A stretch of DNA of 64,000 nt from Sphingomonas sp. PP-CE-3G-477 (GTDB lineage: Bacteria; Pseudomonadota; Alphaproteobacteria; Sphingomonadales; Sphingomonadaceae), in NCBI RefSeq assembly GCF_003050745.1, contig NZ_QAOF01000006.1:62001-126000 (forward strand), read 5' to 3'. Positions 40,980-48,720 of the stretch are shown here, one piece after another. The notes beneath the pieces are model-generated. The model worked only from the letters and a program-made list of their open reading frames with translations. It did no database searches and was not told the DNA's origin. Both the position numbers and the translations under genes were made by a program. The first letter of the stretch is position 1. The number at the start of each line of letters is the position of its first letter.

Positions 40980-42019
40980 GCCCCCAGTCTCCCAGGGCGA
41001 TTTATGTCCTGGGCGATCCGCGTCCAGGCTTCGGCGAACTTTGCGACATCTTCGGCTGTCGTGGTCCAGCCGAAGCTGACGCGGACGACTTCGGCGGCGG
41101 CTTCGGGGAAATATCCCATTGCGGCGAGCACGTGGCTGGGGCGCATGCTGCCCGACGAGCACGCGCTGCCCGCCGATACCGCAAACCCCGCCATGTCGAG
41201 GCGGATCAACTGGGCTGCGGAGCTGACGCTGGGCATGCGGTAGGAGGCGATCGTCGGGATGCGCGGCGAATGGTGCGCAACGATCTCGCCGCCGCCCGCA
41301 AGGACGGCTTTGTTGAGTTTGGCGCGAAGGTCGGCCATGTCGGCGAACCAGTCGCGAGGGGCTTCGAGTGCGGCGGCGAACCCGAGCGCGCCGGGCAAGT
41401 TCTCGGTACCGCCGCGATAGCCGCGCTCCTGCCCGCCCGTTGGGTCGAGCAGACCGAGATCGCGGACCAGCAGCGCGCCGATGCCGGGAGGGCCGCCGAG
41501 CTTGTGCGCAGATACGATGATCAGGTCCGCGTTGGGAAGCGGGAGCTTGCCAGCTGTCTGCGAACAATCGGCTATCCAGAGACCGGTGGGTAGGTCCTGG
41601 AGAACGCCGGTTTCGCTGTTCGCTGATTGCAGAGCGATCGTCTGAGCGCCCTCCCCGTTCACGACGATACCGCCTGCGTCGACTTCCAGCATTACAGGGT
41701 GTTCGGCCGCGCGGAGGACCGCATCATGCTCGACTGCAGCCACCGCAACACCGGGGCGCCTACGTAGCGCCAACGCCGCGGACTCGCTCGCGCCGCTGGT
41801 CAGGATCACGTGATGCGGCCAGTCCAGCGCCTGCGCGATCCGCTTGCGCGCACCCTCCAGCGCAGCCCTTGCCGCCCGCCCCTCGGCATGCGGCGAGGAG
41901 GGGTTCGCCCAGCGCGCCATGCCTTCCATCACCGCCGCGACAGCCTCGGGGTGCATCGGCGTGGTGGCGGCGTGATCGAGGTAGATGCGGGCTTCGGTAC
42001 GGGCCAGGGTCGGTTCCAA
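40976..42019 (-). CDS. Cysteine desulfurase-like protein, first of a tandem pair
   Basis: A 347-residue PLP enzyme of the same fold as its neighbour but clearly diverged. It has YLDHAATTPMHPEAVAAVME, PLP Lys in LIIVSAHKLGGPPGIGAL, the Arg/Gly-rich YRGGTENLPG and the Cys loop SAGSACSSGSMRPSHVL. It keeps both key residues, so it looks active. The region between about residues 75 and 135 is compact compared with IscS. The start is uncertain: the frame opens at a TTG (42019) without a clear ribosome site, and no ATG lies before the first conserved strand. It is divergent from the alpha/beta hydrolase at 42101. Confidence 0.85.
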   Translation of the reverse strand: MEPTLARTEARIYLDHAATTPMHPEAVAAVMEGMARWANPSSPHAEGRAARAALEGARKRIAQALDWPHHVILTSGASESAALALRRRPGVAVAAVEHDAVLRAAEHPVMLEVDAGGIVVNGEGAQTIALQSANSETGVLQDLPTGLWIADCSQTAGKLPLPNADLIIVSAHKLGGPPGIGALLVRDLGLLDPTGGQERGYRGGTENLPGALGFAAALEAPRDWFADMADLRAKLNKAVLAGGGEIVAHHSPRIPTIASYRMPSVSSAAQLIRLDMAGFAVSAGSACSSGSMRPSHVLAAMGYFPEAAAEVVRVSFGWTTTAEDVAKFAEAWTRIAQDINRPGRLGA

Positions 42020-42100
42020 TTGCGAAAAGGGGCGCGGACCTTATATAGCGTCGATAATCCGGCACTCCACCCGAGTGCGTATCCCAGCTCGCGAGTGCCC

Positions 42101-42757
42101 ATGCCAGAAGTCATTTTCCCCGGTCCCGAAGGCCGTCTCGAAGGTCGTTTTGCGCCGGGGCCACGTCCGCGCGCACCTGTCGCGATGATCCTGCACCCGC
42201 ATCCGTCAGCCGGTGGCACGATGAACAACGCGATCGTGCAGCAGCTGTACAAGACTTTCCAGCGGCGTGGGTTTGCGACGCTGCGGTTCAACTTCCGCGG
42301 TGTGGGGAAGAGCCAGGGCGTGTTTGATAACGGCGTTGGCGAACTGAGCGATGCGGCGAGCGCGCTCGACTGGGTGCAGAGCTTCCATCCCGAGGCGCAG
42401 ACGACCTGGATCGCGGGGGTCAGCTTCGGCGCGTGGATCGGCATGCAGCTGCTGATGCGCCGGCCGGAGATCCGCGGGTTCATCTCGGTCGCACCACCGG
42501 CGAACCTGTACGACTTCACGTTCCTCGCGCCGTGCCCGTCGAGCGGGATCATCATCCAGGGTGAGGCCGACGAGGTCGCGACGCCGGGCGCTACGCAGAA
42601 GCTGGTGGATAAGCTGCGGACGCAGAAGCACATCACGATCCATCATGACACGATCCCGAAGGCTAACCACTTCTTCGAGCATGAGATGCCGGAGTTGATG
42701 GGGTCGGTGGACAAGTACCTCGATATGCGGTTGGACCCGAACTCGCCCATCCGGTGA
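42101..42757 (+). CDS. Alpha/beta hydrolase (COG2945-like)
   Basis: A 218-residue cytoplasmic hydrolase. It shows VAMILHPHPSAGGTMNN (oxyanion region), FNFRGVGKSQGVFDNG, the nucleophile elbow IAGVSFGAWIGMQ, the acid in IIQGEADEVATP and the His in IPKANHFFEHE. This set is typical of small hydrolases of the COG2945 type, whose substrates are largely unknown. The ATG at 42101 is used; no strong ribosome site is visible. The gene is divergent from the cysteine desulfurase pair, with an 81-bp shared gap. Confidence 0.87.
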   Translation: MPEVIFPGPEGRLEGRFAPGPRPRAPVAMILHPHPSAGGTMNNAIVQQLYKTFQRRGFATLRFNFRGVGKSQGVFDNGVGELSDAASALDWVQSFHPEAQTTWIAGVSFGAWIGMQLLMRRPEIRGFISVAPPANLYDFTFLAPCPSSGIIIQGEADEVATPGATQKLVDKLRTQKHITIHHDTIPKANHFFEHEMPELMGSVDKYLDMRLDPNSPIR

Positions 42758-42769
42758 TTTTGTCCTTCT

Positions 42770-42902
42770 CCCCGCGGGGAGAAGGTGGCGCGGCAGCGTC
42801 GGATGAGGGGGAGTTGGGATGGGCTAGCACTCCCGAACTCCCCTCTCCCTTCCCACCGCAAGCGCGGCGGGCCCCTTCCCTCTCCCCGCAGGGGCGAGGG
42901 AG
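42770..42902. repeat. Intergenic inverted repeat block
   Basis: Inverted CTCCCCGCGGGGAG-type elements at the convergent end of the hydrolase and the 59-residue gene. The 51 bp at 42838-42888 are identical to 21385-21435. Small hairpins CTCCCCGCGGGGAG (42775-42788) and CCGCAAGCGCGG are included. Confidence 0.88.
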
Positions 42903-43082
42903 TTAGAGTGTCCAGATTGCTACGTTGGCTAGCAAGACTGCGGCCATTACCAGCATCAGCACGCCCTTTTTCGTATCGCGCTTCTTCACGATCAGCGCGG
43001 TCCCGCCGATCAGGCATGCGAACATGCCCAGCATGGCGATGGCGGGTGCGGCGGCGGCGATGCTGGTGAGGGTGGCGTTCAT
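42903..43082 (-). CDS. 59-residue hypothetical membrane protein
   Basis: A short open frame from ATG 43082 to TAA at 42903. It encodes two hydrophobic helices (SIAAAAPAIAMLGMFACLIG and VLMLVMAAVLLANVAIW) joined by a strongly basic turn KKRDTKKG, a clean two-helix inner-membrane hairpin with positive-inside loop. I do not recognise a family. No good ribosome site is seen, which lowers confidence. Composition and topology are much better than the alternative frames across the same DNA. Confidence 0.65.
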   Translation of the reverse strand: MNATLTSIAAAAPAIAMLGMFACLIGGTALIVKKRDTKKGVLMLVMAAVLLANVAIWTL

Positions 43083-43181
43083 GCCGCTCGTTACGCCACC
43101 TCGCTGCCGGATTGAAGCGCGTTGACTTCACGTCACCCGCAGCAATAGCCTGACGACTTCGATCGGATAGTCGGAGGTTCC

Positions 43182-43763
43182 ATGCTCGTCTTTCTCGCGA
43201 TGATCGCCGCGCAGACACCGACCCCAGCCGAGTGCCGGTACGACAAGCCAGCGATGATGGCGCTCGACGAACGCGCGTTCGATCAGGCCATGACGGGCGG
43301 CTGGCGTACGCTCGCGAACACTGGTTGCGATGCGCAGGCGGCCGAGCTGATCGCCGAGTGGCGCGCGGCTCATCCCGCCAACCTACGCACCGCCGGGCTG
43401 CTGCAATGGCATGAAGGTCAGTTGCGCGCGAACGCGGGGCAGACGACGCGGGCGATCGCTCTGCTCGAGGCCGCGCGGAAACCGGTTGAAGAGGATGCGG
43501 GGTTTGGCTGGAACCTGTATGTCGACGGCAGCATCGCGTTCCTGCGTCGCGACCTCCCCGCATTGGACACCGCGCGGGCCAAGCTCGCCGCACTTCCCCG
43601 CCCCGCCGGCTATGCTCCGGTCGGTCCCGACGGCCAGCCTCGCGCCTATGCGTGGCCGATGAACCTGAACATTCTCGACGGGTTCGTCGCCTGCTGGAAC
43701 CAGAGCTACAAGCAAGCTTATGCCTGCGCAAAACCGGCAGTGAAGATACTCCCGCCCTCGTGA
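43182..43763 (+). CDS. Exported hypothetical protein with TPR-like helices
   Basis: A 193-residue protein I cannot assign. The first 14 residues are hydrophobic (MLVFLAMIAAQTPTPA), a short signal peptide. The rest is Ala-rich helical sequence with repeat-like segments (AAELIAEWRAAHPANLRTAG, TRAIALLEAARKPVEED, LDTARAKLAALPRPAGY) suggestive of tetratricopeptide helices. Three to four Cys (AECRYD, NTGCDAQ, ACWNQ, YACAKP) may form disulfides. It is followed without a gap by the convergent threonine dehydratase. Homologues in sphingomonads are called hypothetical. Confidence 0.72.
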   Translation: MLVFLAMIAAQTPTPAECRYDKPAMMALDERAFDQAMTGGWRTLANTGCDAQAAELIAEWRAAHPANLRTAGLLQWHEGQLRANAGQTTRAIALLEAARKPVEEDAGFGWNLYVDGSIAFLRRDLPALDTARAKLAALPRPAGYAPVGPDGQPRAYAWPMNLNILDGFVACWNQSYKQAYACAKPAVKILPPS

Positions 43764-44726
43764 TCAGCCGGCGATCGCCTTGGCATAGGCGGTGAGGTCG
43801 ACGTTGCCGCCGGACAAGATGACGAGCAGGCCGGGTTCGAGCTTCACCTTGCCGGCCAGGACCGCCGCCAACCCGACCGCGCCGCCGGGTTCGATAACCA
43901 GCCGAAGCTTCTCCGCGGCCCACCGTTGGGCAGCAGCGATCTCAAGTTCGCTGACGGCGACGCCGGTCGCGTCGCGGCGCGAGAGGACGTCGAACGTCAG
44001 CGGCGACACGCGCAAGGTCTGGAGCGAGTCGCAGGCGGTTGGTGGCGGGTTGGGGCCAACGGGCTCGATCCAGGACGCTTCAAGGGAGCGGCGCATGTCG
44101 TCCCAGCCTTCGGGTTCGACGACGGTGATCGCGCTGTCCTTCAACGCCAGCGCGATGCCTGCCGACAGGCCGCCACCGCCGCAGGGGATCACGACGCGGC
44201 TGGGCACGCCCATGCCTAGCGCCGCCATCTGTGCAGCCGCTTCGATTCCTGTGCTCCCCTGCCCCTCGATGATCCACGGGTCGTCGAAGCTCGGGACCAG
44301 CGTTGCGCCCCTCGCCTCCGCCAACCCTGCGGCGATCGTCTCGCGGCTTTCGGTGGCGCGGTCGTAGGTGACCACCTCCGCGCCCAGCGCCAACGTCGAC
44401 TCGCGCTTCAGTCGCGGTGCGTCCGACGGCATCACGATCGTCGCCGCGATGCCGAGGCGTTTCGCCGCCCAGGCGACTCCCTGCGCGTGGTTGCCCGAGG
44501 AGAACGCGACGACGCCTTTTTGTCGCGTAACCTCGTCCAATGCGGTGAGACGATGCCACGCGCCGCGAATCTTGAAGGCGCCGATTGGTTGCAACGACTC
44601 GGCCTTGAAAGCGACCGGCACGCCCTTGATTTCACTGATGAACAGCGGCGTCGGCGGGAGTATGCGGGCGATCTTTTCCGCGGCGTCCCGCACCCCTGCC
44701 CGCGTCGGTTGTCGCAAAATCGTCAC
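43764..44726 (-). CDS. Threonine/serine dehydratase-like PLP enzyme
   Basis: A 320-residue fold-type II PLP enzyme. The PLP Lys is in PIGAFKIRGAWHRL, the substrate loop in VAFSSGNHAQGVAWA and the phosphate-binding Gly loop in VVIPCGGGGLSAGIALAL. It probably deaminates threonine to 2-oxobutanoate, or serine to pyruvate. It lacks the C-terminal ACT domain of biosynthetic IlvA, so it is the short catabolic-type enzyme, or a related racemase. Start GTG 44726 (VTILRQPTRAG) is used because AGGAG lies seven bases upstream; the frame opening at 44747 would start with TTG. Divergent from the ornithine decarboxylase. Confidence 0.87.
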   Translation of the reverse strand: MTILRQPTRAGVRDAAEKIARILPPTPLFISEIKGVPVAFKAESLQPIGAFKIRGAWHRLTALDEVTRQKGVVAFSSGNHAQGVAWAAKRLGIAATIVMPSDAPRLKRESTLALGAEVVTYDRATESRETIAAGLAEARGATLVPSFDDPWIIEGQGSTGIEAAAQMAALGMGVPSRVVIPCGGGGLSAGIALALKDSAITVVEPEGWDDMRRSLEASWIEPVGPNPPPTACDSLQTLRVSPLTFDVLSRRDATGVAVSELEIAAAQRWAAEKLRLVIEPGGAVGLAAVLAGKVKLEPGLLVILSGGNVDLTAYAKAIAG

Positions 44727-44789
44727 ACGCCGTCTCCTATCCGCCAAACGCTATTTACATGGGGGGCGCGTAACCCTAGATCGCGCTTC

Positions 44790-44828
44790 CGCTGCCCCAT
44801 GGGACTTCCAACCGCAAGGCAGTGTTTT
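44790..44828 (+). promoter_or_regulatory. Hairpin in the leader of the ornithine decarboxylase gene
   Basis: CGCTGCC (44790-44796) pairs with GGCAGTG (44818-44824; one G-T pair) and is followed directly by TTTT, a terminator-like shape 36 bp before the start codon. The internal part (CCATGGGACTTCCAACCGCA) looks structured. An alphaproteobacterial RNA motif called speF precedes ornithine decarboxylase genes; this could be that element, but I cannot confirm it by eye. Confidence 0.4.
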
Positions 44829-44863
44829 CGTAATTTGTCTCAGGACATTGGAGGTCCCTTGAA

Positions 44864-46099
44864 TTGGTCAAGCATCATATCGCGCTGGGGTTAGCGAAAG
44901 CCCATTCGACCGCCGACACCTCCCACATCGGGAGCGGCATCGACATCGCTAAAGGGCGTCCGGTCAATCCGGTCACGCTCGTTCGTCCGCACGCTGCTGC
45001 GCGCGCCGCTCGGTTCTTCGTCGAGAAGTTCCCGGGCCGCTCGATGTATGCGGTGAAGGCGAACCCGTCTCCCGAACTCCTGCAGATCCTGTGGGACAAT
45101 GGCATCACGCATTACGACGTGGCGTCGATCGCCGAAGTGCGCCTCGTCGCACGGACGATTCCCGAGGCTACGCTGTGCTTCATGCACCCGGTCAAGGCCG
45201 AGGAAGCGATCGCGGAGGCGTATTTCACGCACGGCGTCCGGACCTTCAGCCTCGACAGCCTGGAAGAGCTCGACAAGGTCGTTCGTGCTACCCGCGAAGC
45301 CACCGACCTGACGCTCTGCGTTCGTTTGCGCGTGTCGTCGGAGCATTCGAAGCTGTCGCTGGCGTCGAAGTTCGGTGCGGCACCGCATGAAGCCAAGGAG
45401 CTGCTGTTCGCGGCTCGCCAGGCAGCGGACGCGCTCGGCATCTGCTTCCATGTCGGTTCGCAGGCGATGACCCCGGAGGCCTATTCGAACGCGATGGAGC
45501 GCGTCCGTGCGGCGATCGTCGAGGCGGCGGTCACGGTCGACGTCATCGACGTCGGCGGCGGCTTCCCGTCGTCCTATCCCGGCATGGAGCCCCCGCCGCT
45601 CGAGCATTTCTTCGAGACGATCCACCGTGCGTTCGAATCGCTGCCGGTCAGCTATTCGTCCGAGCTGTGGTGCGAGCCGGGCCGGGCGTTGTGCGCGGAA
45701 TATTCGTCGATCATCGTGCGCGTCGAGAAGCGTCGCGGGACCGAGCTGTACATCAACGACGGTGCGTATGGCGCGCTGTTCGATGCGGCGCATATCGGCT
45801 GGCGTTTCCCGACCGAGCTGCTCCGCGAGCCGGACAGCCGGGCGAAGGACATGGAGTTCAGCTTCTACGGTCCGACGTGCGACGACATGGATTACATGGT
45901 CGGCCCGTTCATGCTGCCCGCGGATACGAAGGCCGGCGATTACATCGAGATCGGCATGCTCGGCGCATACGGCTCGGCGATGCGGACCGCGTTCAATGGG
46001 TTCGGGTCGGACGAGACGGTGATCGTCACCGACGAGCCGATGGTCTCGCTGTATGACGAACGTTTCCAGGACCTCGCGTCGAACGTCGTCAAGCTGTAA
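44864..46099 (+). CDS. Ornithine/lysine decarboxylase, alanine-racemase fold (type III PLP)
   Basis: A 411-residue PLP decarboxylase of the eukaryotic-ODC fold, expected to make putrescine from ornithine (possibly cadaverine from lysine). PLP Lys in MYAVKANPSPELLQ, Gly loop in VIDVGGGFPSSYPG, CEPGRALCAEYSS, and the catalytic Cys with acidic specificity residues in FYGPTCDDMDYM are all present. The start is a TTG at 44864, supported by a strong GGAGGT at 44850-44855. The next gene is a deoxyhypusine-synthase-like enzyme, a known pairing in polyamine synthesis. A hairpin leader lies upstream. Confidence 0.9.
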   Translation: MVKHHIALGLAKAHSTADTSHIGSGIDIAKGRPVNPVTLVRPHAAARAARFFVEKFPGRSMYAVKANPSPELLQILWDNGITHYDVASIAEVRLVARTIPEATLCFMHPVKAEEAIAEAYFTHGVRTFSLDSLEELDKVVRATREATDLTLCVRLRVSSEHSKLSLASKFGAAPHEAKELLFAARQAADALGICFHVGSQAMTPEAYSNAMERVRAAIVEAAVTVDVIDVGGGFPSSYPGMEPPPLEHFFETIHRAFESLPVSYSSELWCEPGRALCAEYSSIIVRVEKRRGTELYINDGAYGALFDAAHIGWRFPTELLREPDSRAKDMEFSFYGPTCDDMDYMVGPFMLPADTKAGDYIEIGMLGAYGSAMRTAFNGFGSDETVIVTDEPMVSLYDERFQDLASNVVKL

Positions 46100-46117
46100 C
46101 CAAGCTTTAGTACCGCG

Positions 46118-46231
46118 CCCTTCTTCCTCCCCTCCCGTTTACGGGAGGGGTCGGGGGAGGGCTTGTCCGCGAGCGTGGCGTTCGCGGATATTTCAGTCCC
46201 TCCCCTAACCCCTCCCGCAAGCGGAAGGGGG
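46118..46231. repeat. Inverted repeat between the decarboxylase and DHS-like genes
   Basis: CTCCCGTTTACGGGAGGGGT at the left and ACCCCTCCCGCAAGCGGAAG at the right form inverted arms, each with its own hairpin. The middle holds the pair TCCGCGAGCG...CGTTCGCGGA. It belongs to the same broad family as the blocks at 17173, 21303 and 42770. It could reduce read-through into the second polyamine gene. Confidence 0.8.
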
Positions 46232-46247
46232 ATTTATGGAGCATGTT

Positions 46248-47303
46248 ATGACCGAAGACACTCGCGCCAACGCGCAACGCAAGGCGGAACTCCTTTCCAC
46301 CACCGTCGAGCATATCGACATCACCAGCTTCGACGCGCGGCCGATCGTCGACGCGATGAAGAAGATGTCGTTCACCAGCCGCGATCTCGGCCGTGCGACC
46401 GACATCTACAACCAGATGCTGGCCGACAAGGACTGCACGATCTTCCTCGTGATCGCGGGCTCGACGAGCGCCGGCGGTTGCATGGACCTGTATGCCGAGC
46501 TGCTGCGCAACAACATGATCGACGGCATCGTCGCGACCGGCGCGACGATCGTCGACATGGATTTCTTCGAGGGCCTCGGCCACAAGCATTACCAGGCGCT
46601 CGACGTGCCGCACGACGACGTGCTGCGCTCGCTGATGATCGACCGGATCTACGACACCTACATCGACGAGGAAGAGCTCCAGCACGTCGACCACACGATC
46701 TTCGAGATCGCCGAGACGCTAGAGCCACGCGCCTATTCGAGCCGCGAGTTCATCCGCGAGATGGGCAAGTATCTCGTCGAGCACGGCAAGAAGGAGAACA
46801 GCCTCGTCAAGCTCGCCTATGAGCATGACGTGCCGATCTTCTGCCCGGCGTTCGTCGATTCGTCAGCCGGCTTCGGGCTGGTTAAGCACCAGGTCGATGC
46901 GGTGAAGGCCGGCAAGCCGTACATGGTGCTCGACGCGATCGCCGACTTCCGCGAGCTCACCGAGATCAAGATCAAGGCGGGCACCACGGGCCTGCTGATG
47001 ATCGGTGGCGGCGTGCCGAAGAACTTCATCCAGGATACGGTCGTCTGCGCCGAAATTCTCGGCCACGACGACGTCCAGGTGCACAAGTATGCGGTGCAGA
47101 TCACGGTTGCGGACGTGCGCGACGGTGCGTGCTCGTCGTCGACGCTGCAGGAAGCGGCATCGTGGGGCAAGGTGAACACGGGCATCGAGCAGATGGTGTT
47201 CGCTGAAGCCGGTTCGGTCATGCCGCTGCTGGCGTCGGATGCATATCATCGTGGCCTGTGGAAGGACCGTCCGGTCCGCAAGTGGGGCGCGAGCTTCGAC
47301 TGA
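46248..47303 (+). CDS. Deoxyhypusine synthase-like enzyme (homospermidine / guanidino-polyamine synthase candidate)
   Basis: A 351-residue member of the deoxyhypusine synthase family, which moves an aminobutyl group from spermidine with NAD. Visible are VEHIDITSFDARPIVDAM, the NAD-site strand FLVIAGSTSAGGCMDL, IVATGATIVDMDFFEGLG, the catalytic Lys in IGGGVPKNFIQD and SWGKVNT near the C-terminus. Bacteria do not have eIF5A, and homologues have been tied to homospermidine or other long polyamines. Paired with a decarboxylase here, it is probably a polyamine synthase. Start ATG 46248 has GGAG six bases upstream; ATG 46236 (MEHV) is the alternative. Confidence 0.87.
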   Translation: MTEDTRANAQRKAELLSTTVEHIDITSFDARPIVDAMKKMSFTSRDLGRATDIYNQMLADKDCTIFLVIAGSTSAGGCMDLYAELLRNNMIDGIVATGATIVDMDFFEGLGHKHYQALDVPHDDVLRSLMIDRIYDTYIDEEELQHVDHTIFEIAETLEPRAYSSREFIREMGKYLVEHGKKENSLVKLAYEHDVPIFCPAFVDSSAGFGLVKHQVDAVKAGKPYMVLDAIADFRELTEIKIKAGTTGLLMIGGGVPKNFIQDTVVCAEILGHDDVQVHKYAVQITVADVRDGACSSSTLQEAASWGKVNTGIEQMVFAEAGSVMPLLASDAYHRGLWKDRPVRKWGASFD

Positions 47304-47332
47304 GGCGGACCGACTGACGGTTGATTGACGTT

Positions 47333-47380
47333 CGTCCCAACGCCGTTCTCCTGCGTAGGCAGGAAAACGGCCTTGGGACG
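47333..47380. repeat. Long hairpin / REP-like repeat after the DHS-like gene
   Basis: CGTCCCAA (47333-47340) pairs with TTGGGACG (47373-47380), and inside GCCGTT/AACGGC and TCCTGC/GCAGGA pair across a short loop. It is 30 bp after the polyamine gene stop and may end the transcript. The CTCCTGCGTAGGCAGGA core marks another REP subfamily. Confidence 0.75.
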
Positions 47381-47465
47381 ATCGCTTCCGGCAAAAGCAG
47401 CGAAATCCACCTCGCGCGTTTGCCAAGCCTTCCCCCGCTTCCCTTCCATCGTGTAGCATCGCGGC

Positions 47466-48455
47466 ATGACCTTCGATCGCCGCTCGCTCCTGTCACTCCC
47501 CCTGGCCGCTGGCATTGCACCGGCCGCCTTCGCGCAAGCCACTGCGTTGCCCGGACCTTCGGACATCCCGGTCTGGCCCCCCGCCGAGCATTTTCTGCTC
47601 TGGCCGGGTATCCCCGCTGGCGCGCCGAACCCGCTCCCTCGACCGAACCCCGAGATCGCGACCCGAGAGAATGGGTATCGCGACATCAAGATGCGCGGCG
47701 TCGCGCGGCCTGAGGTCGGTGTGTTCCGCCCGCAGCGTCCCGATGGTCGCGCGGTGCTGGTGATGCCCGGCGGCGGCTATTATCTCACGTCGCTGCGCAA
47801 CGAGGGAATCGATGTCGCGCGCGTCCTGAACGGCTTCGGGATCACCGTGTTCGTGCTGAGCTATCGCCTGCCCTGTGAAGGCTGGGCTGACCGCGCCGAC
47901 GTGCCGCTGGCCGATGCGCAGCGGGCAATGCGACTGATCCGCGCCAATGCGCGCGCCTATCGCATCGACGCGCGCAAGCTTGGCGTGCTCGGGTTTTCCG
48001 CAGGTGGTCATCTGGCGGGATCGGTAACCGTCCTCCACGATTACCAAGCATACAGCCCGATCGACGCCGCCGATCGCCATTCCGCACGCCCTGCCTTTGC
48101 CGGACTGATGTATGCGGTGTCGAACGTCGATCCGGGCCGTAGCCATGGCGGATCGCGCGCCAACCTGCTGGGTCCCGATCCGTTACCCGCTGTGCAGGCG
48201 CGTTACGCGATCGATCGTCAGCTGCGTCCCGGGACGCCGCCGCTGTTCTTGTTGCATGCAGAGGACGACAAGACCGTACCTGTTGCGAACACGGTGGATA
48301 TGCTCGCCGCCGCCCGGCGCGTCAATATTCCGACCGAAGCGCACTTCCTGCAACATGGTGGGCATGGTTTTGGCACGCGCTTGTCGCCGCGATCGCCGGG
48401 ATCGCTATGGCCGCAATTGTTCGATCGCTGGATGGGCGAATCGGTCGCCGGCTGA
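47466..48455 (+). CDS. Tat-exported esterase/lipase of the acetyl-xylan-esterase-like group
   Basis: A 329-residue alpha/beta hydrolase with a twin-arginine signal (MTFDRRSLLSLPLAAGIAP, cleavage near AFAQ). The core shows VLVMPGGGYYLTSLRNEG (HGGG-like oxyanion loop, with PGGGY as in BD-FAE/xylanase-linked esterases), nucleophile LGVLGFSAGGHLAGS, acid in LLHAEDDKTVPV and His in QHGGHGFGTRL. It probably removes acyl groups from sugars or small esters in the periplasm. It stands alone after a hairpin repeat; no glycan operon is adjacent. Confidence 0.87.
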   Translation: MTFDRRSLLSLPLAAGIAPAAFAQATALPGPSDIPVWPPAEHFLLWPGIPAGAPNPLPRPNPEIATRENGYRDIKMRGVARPEVGVFRPQRPDGRAVLVMPGGGYYLTSLRNEGIDVARVLNGFGITVFVLSYRLPCEGWADRADVPLADAQRAMRLIRANARAYRIDARKLGVLGFSAGGHLAGSVTVLHDYQAYSPIDAADRHSARPAFAGLMYAVSNVDPGRSHGGSRANLLGPDPLPAVQARYAIDRQLRPGTPPLFLLHAEDDKTVPVANTVDMLAAARRVNIPTEAHFLQHGGHGFGTRLSPRSPGSLWPQLFDRWMGESVAG

Positions 48456-48483
48456 GGCGCCACGAGGTTGGGCCGGTGCGGCC

Positions 48484-48509
48484 GGGACCCGCCGCGCAGT
48501 TCGGACGTT
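48484..48509 (+). promoter_or_regulatory. Possible sigma-EcfG promoter (one mismatch)
   Basis: GGGAC-N17-CGTT, one mismatch from GGAAC-N16/17-CGTT, 25 bp before the ATG of the 60-residue gene. The -10-like CGTT is at 48506-48509. In GC-rich DNA a single-mismatch hit can arise by chance. Confidence 0.35.
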
Positions 48510-48533
48510 CTCTTTCTATACGGGAGATCGCCG

Positions 48534-48716
48534 ATGACTCAGCCGCACGCCAAACCGCGCACTGTCTTCTATGAGAATGGAGAGGTGGTCATCGACGGGC
48601 CAGACGGCGCGATAATCTCGCTGACGCCCGAGGCGGCGTTGCAGACCGCCGGTCGACTCGACGAAGCGGCGCTAGATGCACTGATTGCACGCGCTCGAGA
48701 CGACATCGCTCACTGA
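48534..48716 (+). CDS. 60-residue hypothetical protein
   Basis: A small soluble protein of unknown function. It reads MTQPHAKPRTVFYENGEVVI, then DGPDGAIISLTPEAALQTAG and a helical end RLDEAALDALIARARDDI. ATG 48534 has GGGAG as ribosome site 7-8 bases upstream. The frame also extends left to 48468 but without support. Acidic and short, with a beta-hairpin followed by a helix, it could be an adaptor or stress protein. It ends four bases from the convergent HAD gene. Confidence 0.7.
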   Translation: MTQPHAKPRTVFYENGEVVIDGPDGAIISLTPEAALQTAGRLDEAALDALIARARDDIAH

Positions 48717-48720
48717 AGTT

